64,000 nucleotides of DNA from Auanema rhodensis (GCA_964057225.1 OZ059899.1:8122001-8186000); one strand, 5' to 3'. Shown: positions 25,218-38,288, counted from the first letter of the stretch. Translations and numbers: made by a program. The notes: a model not told the origin generated them from the letters alone.

Positions 25218-26645
25218 AAGTAAAAGTGAAAGTATAAAAAGATATTTTGGTTATTTTTCGAATAATTGTGTTTCTTCTTGTATCAATACATTCATACATA
25301 TGATAGTATTAAACTACTTTAAATATATAAATTATAAGTTAAAAATCAAAATTATTTTGCAAATTTTGATTATATAGTATAATGAAATAAAAATTTCAAA
25401 TATCTTGCTCATCACACTTGCACACATATGTATGTATGTATGTATATTCATACAAATATAGTATATAGTATAGATATGCACATACATATCTTCGTTGTGT
25501 AATGAGTGCACGTTAAACTCTTGCATGACTTCAAACTATGAATCTTCCTTTCGTAATATCGGATTGCCATGAACGGTTGCTTCTCTTGTTAGTGACTTCT
25601 AATTCACATTCCATCTATCTTTCCCTCCTCTTTCTCCCTTCATTCTTTCTGTGTTTTTTCTCTCAAAACTTTCCCTCTTTACATCTTTTGTCCCTCACTC
25701 TTTAACATGTCAAGCATATAGCTTTGTGTTTGTTATTTTTATAACCAAAACCTTGACACAAGTTGATCAGGAAAAAATGCTCTGACGACCGGATAGAATG
25801 ATGGATTGTCTTAAGCAAAATACTAATGACATCACCGAGCACACAAAACCATTCAAATTGGGAACCATGTTACTCAGTGAAATCAAAAACTTTTTTATAT
25901 ACTACACTATATACATATAGTGGAGATATTTTGATGCTTAATACGAGTTTGCTGAGGTAAATCTAAACGATTATAGGATATTTAAGACATTATTCTGACA
26001 GGTAACCTTAGTCAACTCGCATCTTGTCTGCTCAAGCTATAGTTATGAAGCATATTTTATATCCTCAAAACAATTTTCAGGCACCTACGATCTTTAAATA
26101 AGAATTGATAATATAGCAAATATACGAATAGTTAAAAATGAATATGAAATAAATTGAAATATCAAGATATTTGGAATATTTTCAAAAGAATATCTGATTT
26201 CAAATGATTTCGATCTATATAAACTTTTTTTTACATTAAGATGCTTAATCTTTATAATTTATCAGCTTTTGTTTTTAATCTTTAAGAAGGATTGTCAAAA
26301 GAAATAGGTAAATGAAGGTAATTCAAATGAAGACATGAAAAGATAAAAAGAAAAAGAAGATTTTAATGGAAAAATGGACAATGGAGCAACATTGTGAGAG
26401 AAGAAAATGACGTTGTCTTTTAAATATTAATGCTACCAACAATCTGCTCTGATTAGAAAAAAATGAAAGAAAACGAACAAATGAGCTGGACACCAAATGA
26501 AGGAGAAGGTTGGATGGAAAAAAAGAAAAGAAGGAGAAAAGAGATGAACAAACGTGAGCAATCTGGTTAGAGAGTAAATGGGAAAATGTATACATATAAA
26601 AGTGTAGGTAAAGTAAAGAAAAAAGAACGAAAGTTAGAGAGAGAG

Positions 26646-26651
<6 letters not shown>

Positions 26652-26683
<32 letters not shown>
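26652..26683. repeat. (GA)n microsatellite
   Basis: Uninterrupted GA dinucleotides of about 32 nt within a longer GA/AAAG purine tract. Confidence 0.85.
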
Positions 26684-26689
<6 letters not shown>

Positions 26690-27885
26690 GAAGAGAGAAA
26701 GAGAAGAAAAATAATAAAAAAAATAGAAGAAAGTGGTAGTTTACAGAACGATTGAAAAACTCATCATCTTCTCAGCTAATTTGGCTTAATGTTGTTACTC
26801 TACCTATAGCAGGTCAAGTACGAATGATTCAATAAAAATTATTGGAGCATAATAACTTATTGAAAAGCATACAGTTAACTAGATGGAGATAATAATCTTT
26901 GAAAATTAAAATCAGGCTGAGAGGAGGACAGCACAGCAGGAGGGAGAAGAAGCGCTTAATAGTGAGTATAGAGGATAGTTGAGATGTGAGGAAGTCAAGA
27001 AGAATGAGCGTGGTCATCCGATAACATCTCTCCAACAGGGAGCAAACTCATGTCTCGTTTCATCTGATTGCTTGCTTGCTCATGTTCTCACAAAGTCATA
27101 TTCAACCAGATTGATGCTTAATTATGCTAATTATATGGTTGTGGAGACATGTAAGAAGCAAGAAGAGAATCAAGAAAAGATTTAGAACATGAGAAAAGAA
27201 GAATGAAAAGAAGAAAAAATTAGATATACATATAGGGAATGAGGCAAAGAAAAACGAATGATGAATGATAGAAGAGACAAGATTTTTCGTTCTCAGTAGC
27301 TGATTGTCGTTGTGATTGTGGTTTTGGTTGTGGTCGTTGACATCATTCATGGATACCTGGAACATAAGATATATGAGTCTATGCATGATATTCATATACA
27401 AAAGAAAGTTCAAACAAGAAACAAATTATTATATAATTTAAGAAAAAAATTGAAAATTTTCAATGAAAAATGAAAAATATGATAACTAATGACTATTTTT
27501 CATATTTTAGAACAAAATATTAAGAAAAAAAATCAAATAAATGATAAGATAAGGAAATTTTAGTATTAGATGAAATGGAAATCTTTTAAAATTATATTGT
27601 AGTTGTAAATAGTTTAATATAATATTTATTATAAATAAACTAAATTTTTTTTTGAAGTCTCAAAGTACATGCCTTATTTGGAGATAATATGAAATTGCCA
27701 AATAACTTTGTTTCCAAGAATCAAGTTTTAACTATTTTTAAAATACTGATTTTTGAGTTTGTAAATTTACAGCAAAGCTACTGGCTTCATGGAAAGTTCG
27801 TTCAACTCACTGCTCTTTTTATTGCCTAGTCTCAATTTTTTTCTCTTTCTTCTTCTTTTCTCCTCTTCTTCAACCTTCTATCCCA

Positions 27886-27926
<41 letters not shown>
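27886..27926. repeat. (CT)n microsatellite
   Basis: CT dinucleotide array with one TTT interruption. It is one of few pyrimidine tracts on the + strand in this otherwise purine-rich region. Confidence 0.85.
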
Positions 27927-29322
27927 TATACATATAAACTTAAATACACACATTCTTTCTTTTTCTCTCTTATGTGTTTCCAAAGCCTTGTTCATGAATT
28001 TTCACAGATTCTGTGAAAGAAAGAGGAGATTAGAATAATTGTGAGAGAATGAGAGACATGCCTATCGTCGGTGGAAAGAAGAAAAAGGATTAGTAGAATA
28101 TTGAGATAGAAAATATAGAGAATGTAGAAAGAAAGAAAGAAAAATGTTAAAAGTACAAAGTAGTAGTCAGTAATGAAAAAGTACCTGTATAATAATATAT
28201 AGTTATAGTTATTAAAATAAAATAAAAATTTATATATGTATATATATTATATATATAAAAAAAATGAAAATGAAAATTTATTAAATGAGAAAGAAAAAAG
28301 AAAAATAATAAAGTTTTAGTTGACGGAGAGTGAAAATGAGAGTGAAAAACGATTCAAGTTACATGCATGTGCAAGTTTTCAGAGTGTTCTAGTAGGATAC
28401 TATGAAAAAGAGATAAGCATTTTCTTTACTTATGTCTACTCAATCGTTTATTTTTCATTCCAGATTTAAAACATAAATTTGAGTGAAATATCTAATTTTA
28501 ACAAAAATTCTTGTAATAATTAGAATAGATAATACATAATACTTGTAACTGTACTATTTTGCAATTTTTATATTTTTAATTATACTTTGCAACAAACGCT
28601 GATTCTTTTTGTATTCAAAATTGAAATGAAAATCGTTTAGGGATTACAAATGACGTCATAGTGAAAAGAGCGATATTCTCATATCTGAAATCAATGTTAT
28701 TAGATGTCAGACAAATGATCATCGACTGCTATAATTCGTATTTTGTTCTTTTCGAATTTGAAAAATTCATAATTTTAGTGGTTCATATGCTCTTATTTGG
28801 AGAAAACAATATATACTATATATAACTATATATAACTATATATATACACACAGTTTCAAATAGTTTGTTGTATCCTAATATAGCCAAAAACTTCGCAAAG
28901 AAACAAAAAAAAAGAGAAAAAGATAAAGAGAGAGAGAGAGAGAGAGAAAAAGGTAAAGAGAGGAATAAAAATCCTTTTTTTTTAGAATTATGAAAAAATG
29001 AGAATTAGGAAATTCATTTCTTCATTTTTTAGCTATTTATTCGTAATTCATATATAAAAATAGAGATAACAATGCAATGGAAACATAATGGTAGACTACA
29101 AAAAACAGAAAAAACCAAATTTTCAAAAAAAAAAAAGCATTGAAGCAAAACAAAAAAAAAGAACAGAAAAAATAGTTATTCGATAAGTAATATTAAAAGG
29201 AAAAATCAATTAAAAGTTGTTGGAGAAAAAATAAGATTAATGAAACAATGATTAGAATGAGAAAGTAGAGTAACAAGAGTACAGAAATAGTTAAAGATTG
29301 AATAGTTAAAGAAGATGTTGTG

Positions 29323-29342
29323 ATATATATATATATATATAT
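29323..29342. repeat. (TA)n microsatellite
   Basis: Short uninterrupted TA array in non-coding DNA; a second TA array lies near 29507-29524. Confidence 0.8.
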
Positions 29343-32201
29343 ACATAGTATATATTGAGTTACATATGTATTCTATATGTATGTATATCTCATCAAAAGT
29401 GAACAGATGGTTAGCTAAATGTTTGAGGAAAATTAAGCAAATGTTTGAAAATGCAATGAAAAATGTTTTATTGAATTGTATTTTTAAAGAAATATATAGT
29501 TATAAATATATATATATATATATATTTAACTATATAAATATAATAAAAAAAATGAAAAGATGTTTTGTTTAAAATAAAATTTCAAAAATGGTTGAAAGTA
29601 TTTTACGAATAAGATATGCTTCTGACGTCTGAATATCTGAACTTCTTCTTACCTGTCAGTGACAGATTTTCAAATTTGATGTAGTTTTTTTTCTCGAAAA
29701 AGAAAAAAAAAGAAAAAAAAAAGAAAGTTTATTCGAAAATAATATTTTTGATCAACGATTTTTTTTGTACAAATAAGAAAGTGAACAGACTTACGTATCT
29801 ATATATAGCATATGTATATACATACATTCATGTACATATATGGTATATGTATATGAGCATATACAGATACATACATAGAAATATTGAGAAAAACAAAATT
29901 TAAAAGAAATTCGTACATATTTGTATATATTATATATGATTGATAGTCTTAATTAAATAAAAATTGAAATGAATCAAGTTTTAAATTTCAAGAAAAGTTC
30001 TCAAAAAAGAATGAAAACATCAGAAAAAGCCAGATCATGAGTGAGAAATCCAACCGGGAGAGGGGGTTGCTATGCATTCAAAACTTACAATATGATACAA
30101 TTATTTTTAAGTTGTTTGAACTATTCGAATATATAAAATAAAAATTTATGGAAATATTAAAGAAAAATGAATTATAATATATTAATTTCTTAACTATATT
30201 TCAATAAACCAATTGTTATATATATAATATATATCAGTATATATCAGTAACAATACATATATATATATATACATATATGTACATGCATATAGTATATCTC
30301 ATTGTCTTTATAACGTCAGAATATTTTTGCATAATATACTGTTTATTGGAACTATATCTTTAAATTTCTAGTAAATGGCAATGAAACAAGCATTAATTCA
30401 TGTCTTATTCTGACAATTAGTTACTACAAAAACTTTTTTTCCTACGAATATACTTGAATATCAGAATTCCAATAAGTTAGCAAATCAGAAAAACAACAAC
30501 ATTTTATTTCTTTGGTTCATTAAGTACATCGAATTGTAATAAGAATGCAAATGAATTTTGGATTTATACAATTAATTCGGAAAATTTGCAAAAAAAATAG
30601 AAAATTATTTAATTTTCATTTGAAAGAAAACTTTTACGTTTAAATTTTTAATCTTTTGATTTCTGATAAAGCAACATGACGATAAAACTAAATGAAGATG
30701 AAGAAATGATGGAAAAAAATGAAGAAGAACGATGAACAATGAACTGAAGAAAGGTTGCTTCGTAGGAGCTATATATGAATATTTCATATGTGAACTGACT
30801 TTCTTCTGAAAAGACGGATCAAGAAAGGTCGGCCGGATGGACAGAAAGCTCTGGAGCTAGAGACTTGAAGCTAGTGTCATTCAATCTCAACACGGCCTCA
30901 AAGCTAGCCATACCCACCAAGCTAAAACTGACTTCTGGTCGAATACATTCAGTCCGGAAAATTACCGAATAGAAGAGAAAGCACGCGGATATGAGGAAAA
31001 AGAAGACGAAGAAGAAGAAAAAAGAAAAAGAAAAAGAAAAAAAAGGATGATGATGAATAAGAAAAGAAAAATATAACAAATATGAAAATAATAGAGGACG
31101 ATGAGAACATATTTACTGCAACTACTTCAAGAAACCAAATTTGATTTTGAATTTTGAAGTTTATTGTGATTATCTATGTATATAGTTATATGAATATAGT
31201 AATTCAAGAAATAAGCTGCAAACAAGTTCATTGAAATATCTCTCTGGTTCGGAAAGCTCACGACAAGCGTTGAAGATGTGACTTCAGAGGTCAGAATGAG
31301 AATCGTGAGATATAAATACATCGAAGATGGCGAGAGAATAAGGATAGAAAGTCTTCATTCAGCTTAAATTCAGTTAACTCTGCTCGTTGTGAAAATTCGA
31401 AACAGCTTTGTAGATATAAAAAATATAAATATCTATTAAATTTATGTATAAATACAAATTGATTATATAAAATAAGTTATATAACTATGTACAAGACTAT
31501 ATAATATTTAGATTGTTTTACAATTTATGTTTGAATTATGCTTACTTTACTCAATAATCTATTATTTTAATCTAAAAATGCATAAATATTACGACATACA
31601 TATATATATTTATATATATATATATATACTATATATACTATATATATATATATAAAAGAATGTTTTTAATTATTTTCACAAAGAACAAAATCATAAAGAA
31701 AAGTTAATAAAGAATAGAATACATGTACATGTACATGTATAGATGTATATACATATATATGCATTCGATTAGTATTCTCCTCTCATTCTTCTCATTATTT
31801 GTAAATTATTTACTTATTATTAAATAAAGGCAATTATAGTTAAAAAATAATAATATTCTATTTATTAGAAAGTAATTTCGTTTATAATATGTTTTTTGAG
31901 ATTTTTTTTATTTTTATTTGAAAAATTAATATTTATAAGGAAACACATGAAAAATTAGCTATCAAGATCATAGTTCACAAAATGTTTGATATACTATATC
32001 TAGTATATCCATACATATCCATCTAGATATTTCAAATATTAACATTATGATATAGTTAAATCTAATTTATTATAATCAATATAAATAACATCATGATAAC
32101 TGAACAGAAAGTGAATCTCTGAATAGTTTTCGTAAAAACCCGTACGAGATATTTGAAACTGACATCTCTCACTCATCTTTCTCTCCCTATAGATGAAAAG
32201 C

Positions 32202-35200
32202 TCAATTTTTGTTTTGCCTGAGATGTTTCGGCAAACGGTTTTTCAGCTGAAAATAAAAAAAAACTATAAATACATAGTTAGACTAAAAATACAGTTAATA
32301 TACCTATAATCTAATTTATAAAAATAATAATTTGAAAAAAAAAATAAATAAAACATACGCATTTCTTTGAATTATCTGGATATTCTTCATGCATTCGTTC
32401 ATAAAAACGACGTAATGCTTTATTTCCGTGATATATTCCTCTGAAAATTGAAAGATTACTTGATCATAGGCTAAATCAATTTTTTTCTGAATAATACTTT
32501 ATTAAATTACATTTTTCTTAATACTCTAAAGCCATGAAAGATCAAATTTTAATTGTTCTATCGTCATTTCCATATTAGTGACTCAATAATTCCAATCAAT
32601 TCGTAATAATTAGCACATCCCGTGAATTTTTAAAATGCTCAGCATATTTTTGAAGTTTAAGTCTTTTAATTTTTGCCCTATTAGAAGAAATAAATGGGAT
32701 GAAACTTGCTTATAAGCTAATTTTCGATTTTCCTTCTGTGTTCGTATACCCGGATGCATGCTGAAAACATTGGGAGCAACCGGAAACAGGTATCCAGCAC
32801 TACAGAGGTGTAAAGCCTAAAACGATTAGGTTCCATATAAATTTATAATTTTTCTCTCTTCGTAAAATTATTCGTGTTCATAGAAACAGCTTTTAAGTCA
32901 TCAGCAGTCTTTCGGATTTTGCAAATTCATTTTGCAGATATTGAAAAATAATTTTAATAACGCTAATAAAGTAAATTCAAAGAACTCACAAGCGCTACAT
33001 GATTATCCAAACCATACGGTAATTCCTCATTATGCCATTTAGCAGATTTATGTATAACAAGCATAGGCTCCCAGTATGTTGTTCCTAATTTCTTAATATC
33101 TACTGTATGAATCTGAAATTTCAAATTATTCAAAAAAAATTTCAAAAAAAAAAAAAAAAAAAAATGAAGAAACAGTTATTGTAAAGATGAATGTGACGGT
33201 CCAATTCAATAAAAATGAATAAATACAATTATTCACACAATCACTCACGTGATTTATATGAAATTACAACTTTACGTTTTTATCTTATACATATATGAAT
33301 TGAATGTTGATGATTTCAATTAGTATATTACAAAACCAAAAAATATTCTTTACAAGTAATTTCTAAAGTTGATTGATGTCATTTCTTGGCTAGAACAAAG
33401 TGTGTGTGTGTGTGTGTGTGTGAGGAAGAAAAAGCGAAAGATAGGAAAGTAAGAAATAATTAAAAATAAAGAAAAAACAATATTTTTCGGAAAATTACTT
33501 ACTTTTTCTAAAGTCCATTGTTTATAAATTTCATCTTTTGTTGTATCATGTTCACCATTTTCTTCAACCTTTGAAATGACGTCATCAAATGTATGAGTCT
33601 CATTGAGCCAGTCCTTTAATTTGGCTATTTTATGTCCCTGTGGCCAGAAGAAGACGTGGAATTGATAGACAAGCTTCTTAGCAATAGCTTTCTTAAGCTC
33701 ATCCATCGTCACCGGTGCTCTGAAATTAAACGTCAAATAGAGAAGGAATGCTAGAACTTCAAAGAAGACAGGGAAAAACTGAAAGTTCTAACGCATTGAA
33801 ATAAACGAAAAGAAGCATAGTTAGTAGAAGGGAAAAGAAAGTATTATTAGTTATAAACTAAAAAATAATTTAATAAAACGTACTGTATATGTGTGTCATA
33901 TTCAAATCGTCTAATAGCAATTCCAATTTTTTCATTTTTTAAATTCCATTTATCAGCCAAATAATGTAATATAGCTTCAGCATTAGCAGAATATTCTTGT
34001 TCCATATCAGCAAAGAGTATATACTCCGAATCTTGAAACTGGAAAAAATTAATAATTTGTATTCAGAATATTGTTATTAGAAACAAACTTTTCGGGCAAC
34101 ATTACGTATTGTATTTACTGGATACATCAAAGAGAAGGTATTAAAAGAGAATTTATCTAATGTTTGTCCAGCTTTATCACAATTATTATTAAACATTTTT
34201 GATTTATCTAAATTAATTATATATATTTATGTGAATTTAGATGATTTTTTTAAAATTAAAAGTATAATAAACCTATTTGAATTGAAGGACATTTCAGATT
34301 CTTCTTCCATGAAATGACAATATGCACGCTCAAGCTTTCTTTCAAATGTTCAAAACATTCAACAATAGAATAAATCTTAAATCAAAGTTTTTTAATTAGA
34401 TTAAGATTAATTAAAAATTAAATTAAAATAATTTTTAATTGATTTACCTTATATATAGTATTCATAACTGATGATTCAGTTGTATTATTCATTGAATATA
34501 GTACAGATGATGCAAATACTGCCAAAGATATGCGACCATCCCATTTTTTACTCATTGTAATCAAGTTTTCACCTTAAAATAAACGTTTTAAACTTATAAG
34601 AATGTATAAAACTAACCAAAATAGTTTGATGAAGTATGTAAGATCATACTAATTTTATTTTTTCGTTTTTCACTTTTATAAATATTAGGAAAAACACAAT
34701 AATCATCATTATTATAACGAATTGATTGATATGTTATAAATGGTATTTTGTCGTTTTTTGTTTTAATATCTGTTTCATTTTGAGTTTCTTCTTTAGTAAT
34801 TTCTTCATTTGGATTTTTTATATCTTCATCTTCTATTTTAGCTTCTTCATCACCGCCATCATCATCATCTTCTTCGTTTTCTTCTTCTCTGGCTGCATCA
34901 TTATCATCTTTTAGAGAACTACTAGCTGACATAGTTGTTGTGATGATATCTTCTAGTTTATAGGGACTATCATAATCCTGTTCGCTTAGTGATTCCACAA
35001 TCTTTAACTCAATATCATCAAAACTTTCTTCATCAGGATCATCATCATCATCCTCATCCTCATCAACTCCATCTGAAAAAAAAGAAAATTCTAGAAGCAA
35101 GCTAATTTAAGTTATTTGTTTCATTACAATAATTGATTGTTTTGAATTAAACTAATAATAATATTAGAGAAACCTTCCGCAATCAATTCAGAATCATCTA

Positions 35201-35471
35201 AAAAGGATTCATCGTCATCATCATCAGCTTCTTCAATTTTGCGAGATGTAGCATTCGGTGCATGCTGAGCTTTACCATATTCAGCAAAATAAGTTTTAAT
35301 TCCAACAGCTTGATTACTAATTAAATTTTTGCTCTATAGATATACCATATATAGTATATAATATAAGAATAAAATAAATAAACTTACATTATCACTATAT
35401 AAAAATATAGTAATTGTTATAGAAATTGTAAATAGTATGAATAAACGATTAATATTATAAGAAGTAGCCAT
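32202..35471 (-). CDS. GT49 glycosyltransferase, B4GAT1/LARGE-like, type II membrane
   Basis: Twelve exons in transcript order: 35471-35388, 35333-35174, 35072-34617, 34572-34448, 34375-34273, 34207-34089, 34038-33884, 33719-33503, 33112-32990, 32816-32710, 32440-32359, 32246-32202. The phases balance to 591 residues. Residues about 9-25 are a signal anchor. A long stem (about residues 60-180) is packed with Asp/Glu runs. The catalytic region follows: NVARKFQDSEYILFADMEQ in the place of the B4GAT1 NLAR...LVLDVDM block, YWEPMLVIHKS matching the WEP motif, LPYGLDNHVALALHLCSAGYLF matching the conserved YG...N..A..L...GY block, SMHPGIR..KEN, and the ending EEYPDNSKKC, much like the C-terminus of B4GAT1. 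Such enzymes build matriglycan-type or i-type glycans in the Golgi; the actual substrate here is unknown. Intron 10 appears to use a GC donor. The first Asp of DxD is Phe. C. elegans bgnt-1 genes are the nearest known family. Confidence 0.85.
33401..33422. repeat. (GT)n microsatellite in a GT49 intron
   Basis: About 22 nt of GT dinucleotides in the 390-nt intron between the exons at 33503-33719 and 32990-33112. A poly-A run lies in the same intron near 33147-33164. Confidence 0.85.
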
Positions 35472-36605
35472 TTGTAGTCATATATCTTCAAAATAAAAAT
35501 TACATACTAAACTCTTAATCTTATTTTTCTTTATAGAAATCATGAATATCACGAATAAAAACATAAATTGGACGATGAATAAGATAAAATCATTTCAAGC
35601 TAATCGAGTGATGATAAACCGGTTACCATAGAACTTTCATATATCATTCATTAACGTTCAAAAAAAAGCTTTCAGAAGTAATAAGATAATGATTTCTAGC
35701 TAATTATTGTTTGTCAGCATTACTTTAACATATAATTAAGCTAATTATTTAATTTCAAATATATAAATATTATTTATTAAAGTTTAAATTTTAATTTTCT
35801 GACACATATAGGAAAGAAAATATGATTTTTTATTATTTTTTCAATTTTATTTGCTTATGATGTTGGCATTGAAATCATTTCCTAATTTATATTTGAACAT
35901 GCTACTATTTCTAAAAAAAAAGTGAAAAATAACGTGTCTATTAATGTATATACATATGTATGTATGTATGTATATAATATATAAATATAATTTAATTTTT
36001 ATTTTAATTAATATAATTATTGAATTGAAAACTCAAATATAATAATATTAAAATATATAAATGCCAATTCTGAGAAATTGCAGAGCAAACAAGCCTGTAC
36101 ATATGTGGCTAAATAATCCTTAAGTTTTCTAAATTTCCTAATTAGAATGTTTTTCTTTAGATTCTAGACTTTTGATCTTTATTACATTACCATATACTGT
36201 ATCTTTTTTGATTTACTACAACAATTCTAAAAACTTCTTCTGATTCTTCAAATGTGTAGTATTCTATTAGAACTTTTTTTATGGCACATATACACATACA
36301 TATATGTATGTAGATCTAATCTTAAACCGAAAGATAAGGATAAAATGTTTGATAAATTAATTCAAAACAAAAAAGAAAAAAAATTGTAAACAAATATTAA
36401 AAAATCTTTTATTCTGAAAGAATTGATTTGAAAATGAATTTAGGGTTAACGGGGTATTTGTATTATCTCAAATATTTTTATTCATACTATAGGATGTCCT
36501 TTAATAACAATAAAATAATAAATATTTATAATAAATTTACAAAATAATTATAAATTAAGAATTTGTGCATAGCACATACGATAATAATTTATAAAATATA
36601 TAACT
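35472..36605. other. Intergenic between GT49 and CxxxC genes
   Basis: About 1.1 kb of very AT-rich DNA between the 3' end of the CxxxC gene and the start of the GT49 gene, both on the minus strand. It should contain a 3' UTR and a promoter. No coding-like segment, tRNA or operon-type short spacer is seen. Confidence 0.6.
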
Positions 36606-37066
36606 TTATTGTATATGTTCAACTAATATTTCTCCATCATTGAATACTATCTCAGCTCTTTTTTCTTTTGGATAATAAACTACTTTTCCTATAAATTAAA
36701 ATTTATATTTAAATAATAAAAAGAAACATTTACCATCTTTGGGTAATTCTTTCATAGCTGTTGCTGTAATATTATTAGAATTATTTCCCATTTTTCTGAG
36801 ATTTTTCATATAAACAGACATCTGATTATTCTCCTATAATTGAGAAAAATATTCCAAATTAAAATTAATTTATGTATTAAACCTCTTTCTTCATATCAGA
36901 ATCTGTTGATTTTGCAGTAGCAGACGATGTACTTGTCTGTTTATTTGATGCTTCATCACCGAAAGCATAGTTAACAAGATGATTATTATATCTAACAGCC
37001 ATAGTACGATATCTCATACAACAAGTATTTTCGCTACATTGTACATAACTAGAAGTACTTTTATTA

Positions 37067-37122
<56 letters not shown>

Positions 37123-38107
37123 GCAAAACTACTAACCCTGCTGGACAATAGCATGCTGCAGCTCCTGTAGGACATGGAACCATAATTGGAGGAGATCGAA
37201 CACATTCTCCTAAACACTGTGGCATACAGCCTAAAAACAAGTCCAATAGTAACTAGAAAAAAGCTGTAGTTCCAACTTGGGCGGCATTTGGGAACATTAT
37301 CTGTACGAGATGGCCGAATATTTGCTATACAAGCAGCAGTACATCGAGGCATGCATTCAACACGACACAACGGTTCTTCTAAATCATCATCTTCGACTCG
37401 AAATCCGAATGACCTGATGGGAGATATCTCTGGAGGTTGTATATTCTGAATTTATAAATAAAATTATTTTACTTTACTATATGTATATATTACCATTTGA
37501 TCTTCAACAACAGTTATATCATTAGCAGTTAATGTATTCATAAATGTAGTTACAATCATCTGATAACGCTAAAATAAACAAAAAATCAATTAATTTATAT
37601 AATATAAGCTTAACATACTTGAATACATCTCTCTGAACATTGTGGTTGACATGCTTTAGGACATATATCAATATCATATGGAGTACCACTTTGTGAAATT
37701 CCAATATAGGGTGTACGAATAGCATTTTCGCTAATACTGATTGGATAATTTCGAATTCCTGTATAAGATGGATAAGCTGAAATAATTTGAAATAGAAAAA
37801 TATGATTACGTATGATATATTATAAATTTTACCAGAAGCTGTTCGTCTGATTGGTGAACGGTAAACACGACTTGGTTTTTCAGCGCAACATCTGTAAAAG
37901 CACCAACCAGCAGATCCACATTTCATAACATCTTGTAGATATTGTGATATTGAGTATGGAGAACGTACAAAATCATTTTGTAATTCCTATATTTATTAAA
38001 AATTAAATATAAATAATCAAATAATCAAATACCTTTATATCACTTAAAGTTGAATTTTCAGCAGAAGTTTTGTGAAAAATTAAAAATAGTAATAATTGAA
38101 AATACAT
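36606..38107 (-). CDS. Secreted CxxxC-repeat protein (copy 1)
   Basis: Nine exons in transcript order: 38107-38033, 37986-37833, 37776-37619, 37568-37494, 37445-37277, 37230-37137, 37048-36883, 36833-36734, 36688-36606. The phases balance to 357 residues. The first 16 residues (MYFQLLLFLIFHKTSA) are a signal peptide. Three modules fit C-x3-C-x-P-x-C-x3-C: CPKACQPQCSERC, CRVECMPRCTAAC and CRPSCMPQCLGEC. They are followed by a distinct module with C-x-C...G...C....CC (ACYCPAGYVQCSENTCC). An earlier WCFYRCC group may pair with these. The C-terminal 100 residues lack cysteines and are polar. The same modules occur in the gene at 60417-62338. Cys-periodic proteins such as C. elegans ABU/PQN pharyngeal-cuticle proteins are a loose comparison only; a structural extracellular or cuticle role is inference. 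Confidence 0.82.
37069..37117. repeat. (AT)n microsatellite filling an intron
   Basis: About 49 nt of AT dinucleotides occupy more than half of the 88-nt intron between exons 6 and 7 of the CxxxC gene. Neighbouring introns are only 44-61 nt. Confidence 0.92.
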
Positions 38108-38144
38108 TGAGAATATATGTAGTTACTCACGAGAATGATTGAAT

Positions 38145-38288
38145 TCAGATTATTTCACAATGTGATTGACAGGGTAATGAAGTCTTCGACAACATTGGCC
38201 GTTCTTTTTCATTGTCTTCTTCATCATCTACTGTCATTTGACAGCTTTTCCTCACGTCACGACGAACACCTTCATCGTAATAAACCAT
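38145..38288 (-). CDS. 47-residue ORF upstream of the CxxxC gene
   Basis: Frame begins MVYYDEGVRRDVRK and ends SHCEII then TGA. It is charged, has three cysteines and has balanced codon use. It lies 37 nt upstream of the CxxxC gene start on the same strand. Just after its stop is a consensus donor (TCTC|GTGAGT, boundary 38131/38130). This looks like a 5' leader exon with an upstream ORF, which could be spliced to one of the downstream acceptors. It could also be an independent micropeptide. An in-frame TAA precedes the ATG. Confidence 0.4.
   Translation of the reverse strand: MVYYDEGVRRDVRKSCQMTVDDEEDNEKERPMLSKTSLPCQSHCEII

Larger units (their letters stand above)
16119..32201. other. 16-kb gene-poor region upstream of the RGS gene
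   Basis: No multi-exon gene can be assembled on either strand. The part up to about 17 kb is relatively rich in CG-containing and GAGCAG-type sequence (16.3-16.65 kb) and probably contains the RGS promoter or leader. From 17 to 22.6 kb the + strand is strongly purine-biased (GA tracts), with (GT)n at 19.5 kb. Further GA and CT microsatellites occur at 26.65 and 27.89 kb and TA runs at 29.3 and 29.5 kb. Coding-like islands occur at 25.1 kb and 30.8 kb. Long apparent ORFs at 18.5-19.6 kb are Ser/Leu/Phe-rich translations of the GA tract and are not believed. Confidence 0.5.

Noticed and set aside
34726-34914. Phe/Ile-rich + strand ORF
   Set aside because: Antisense of the acidic stem exon of the GT49 gene.
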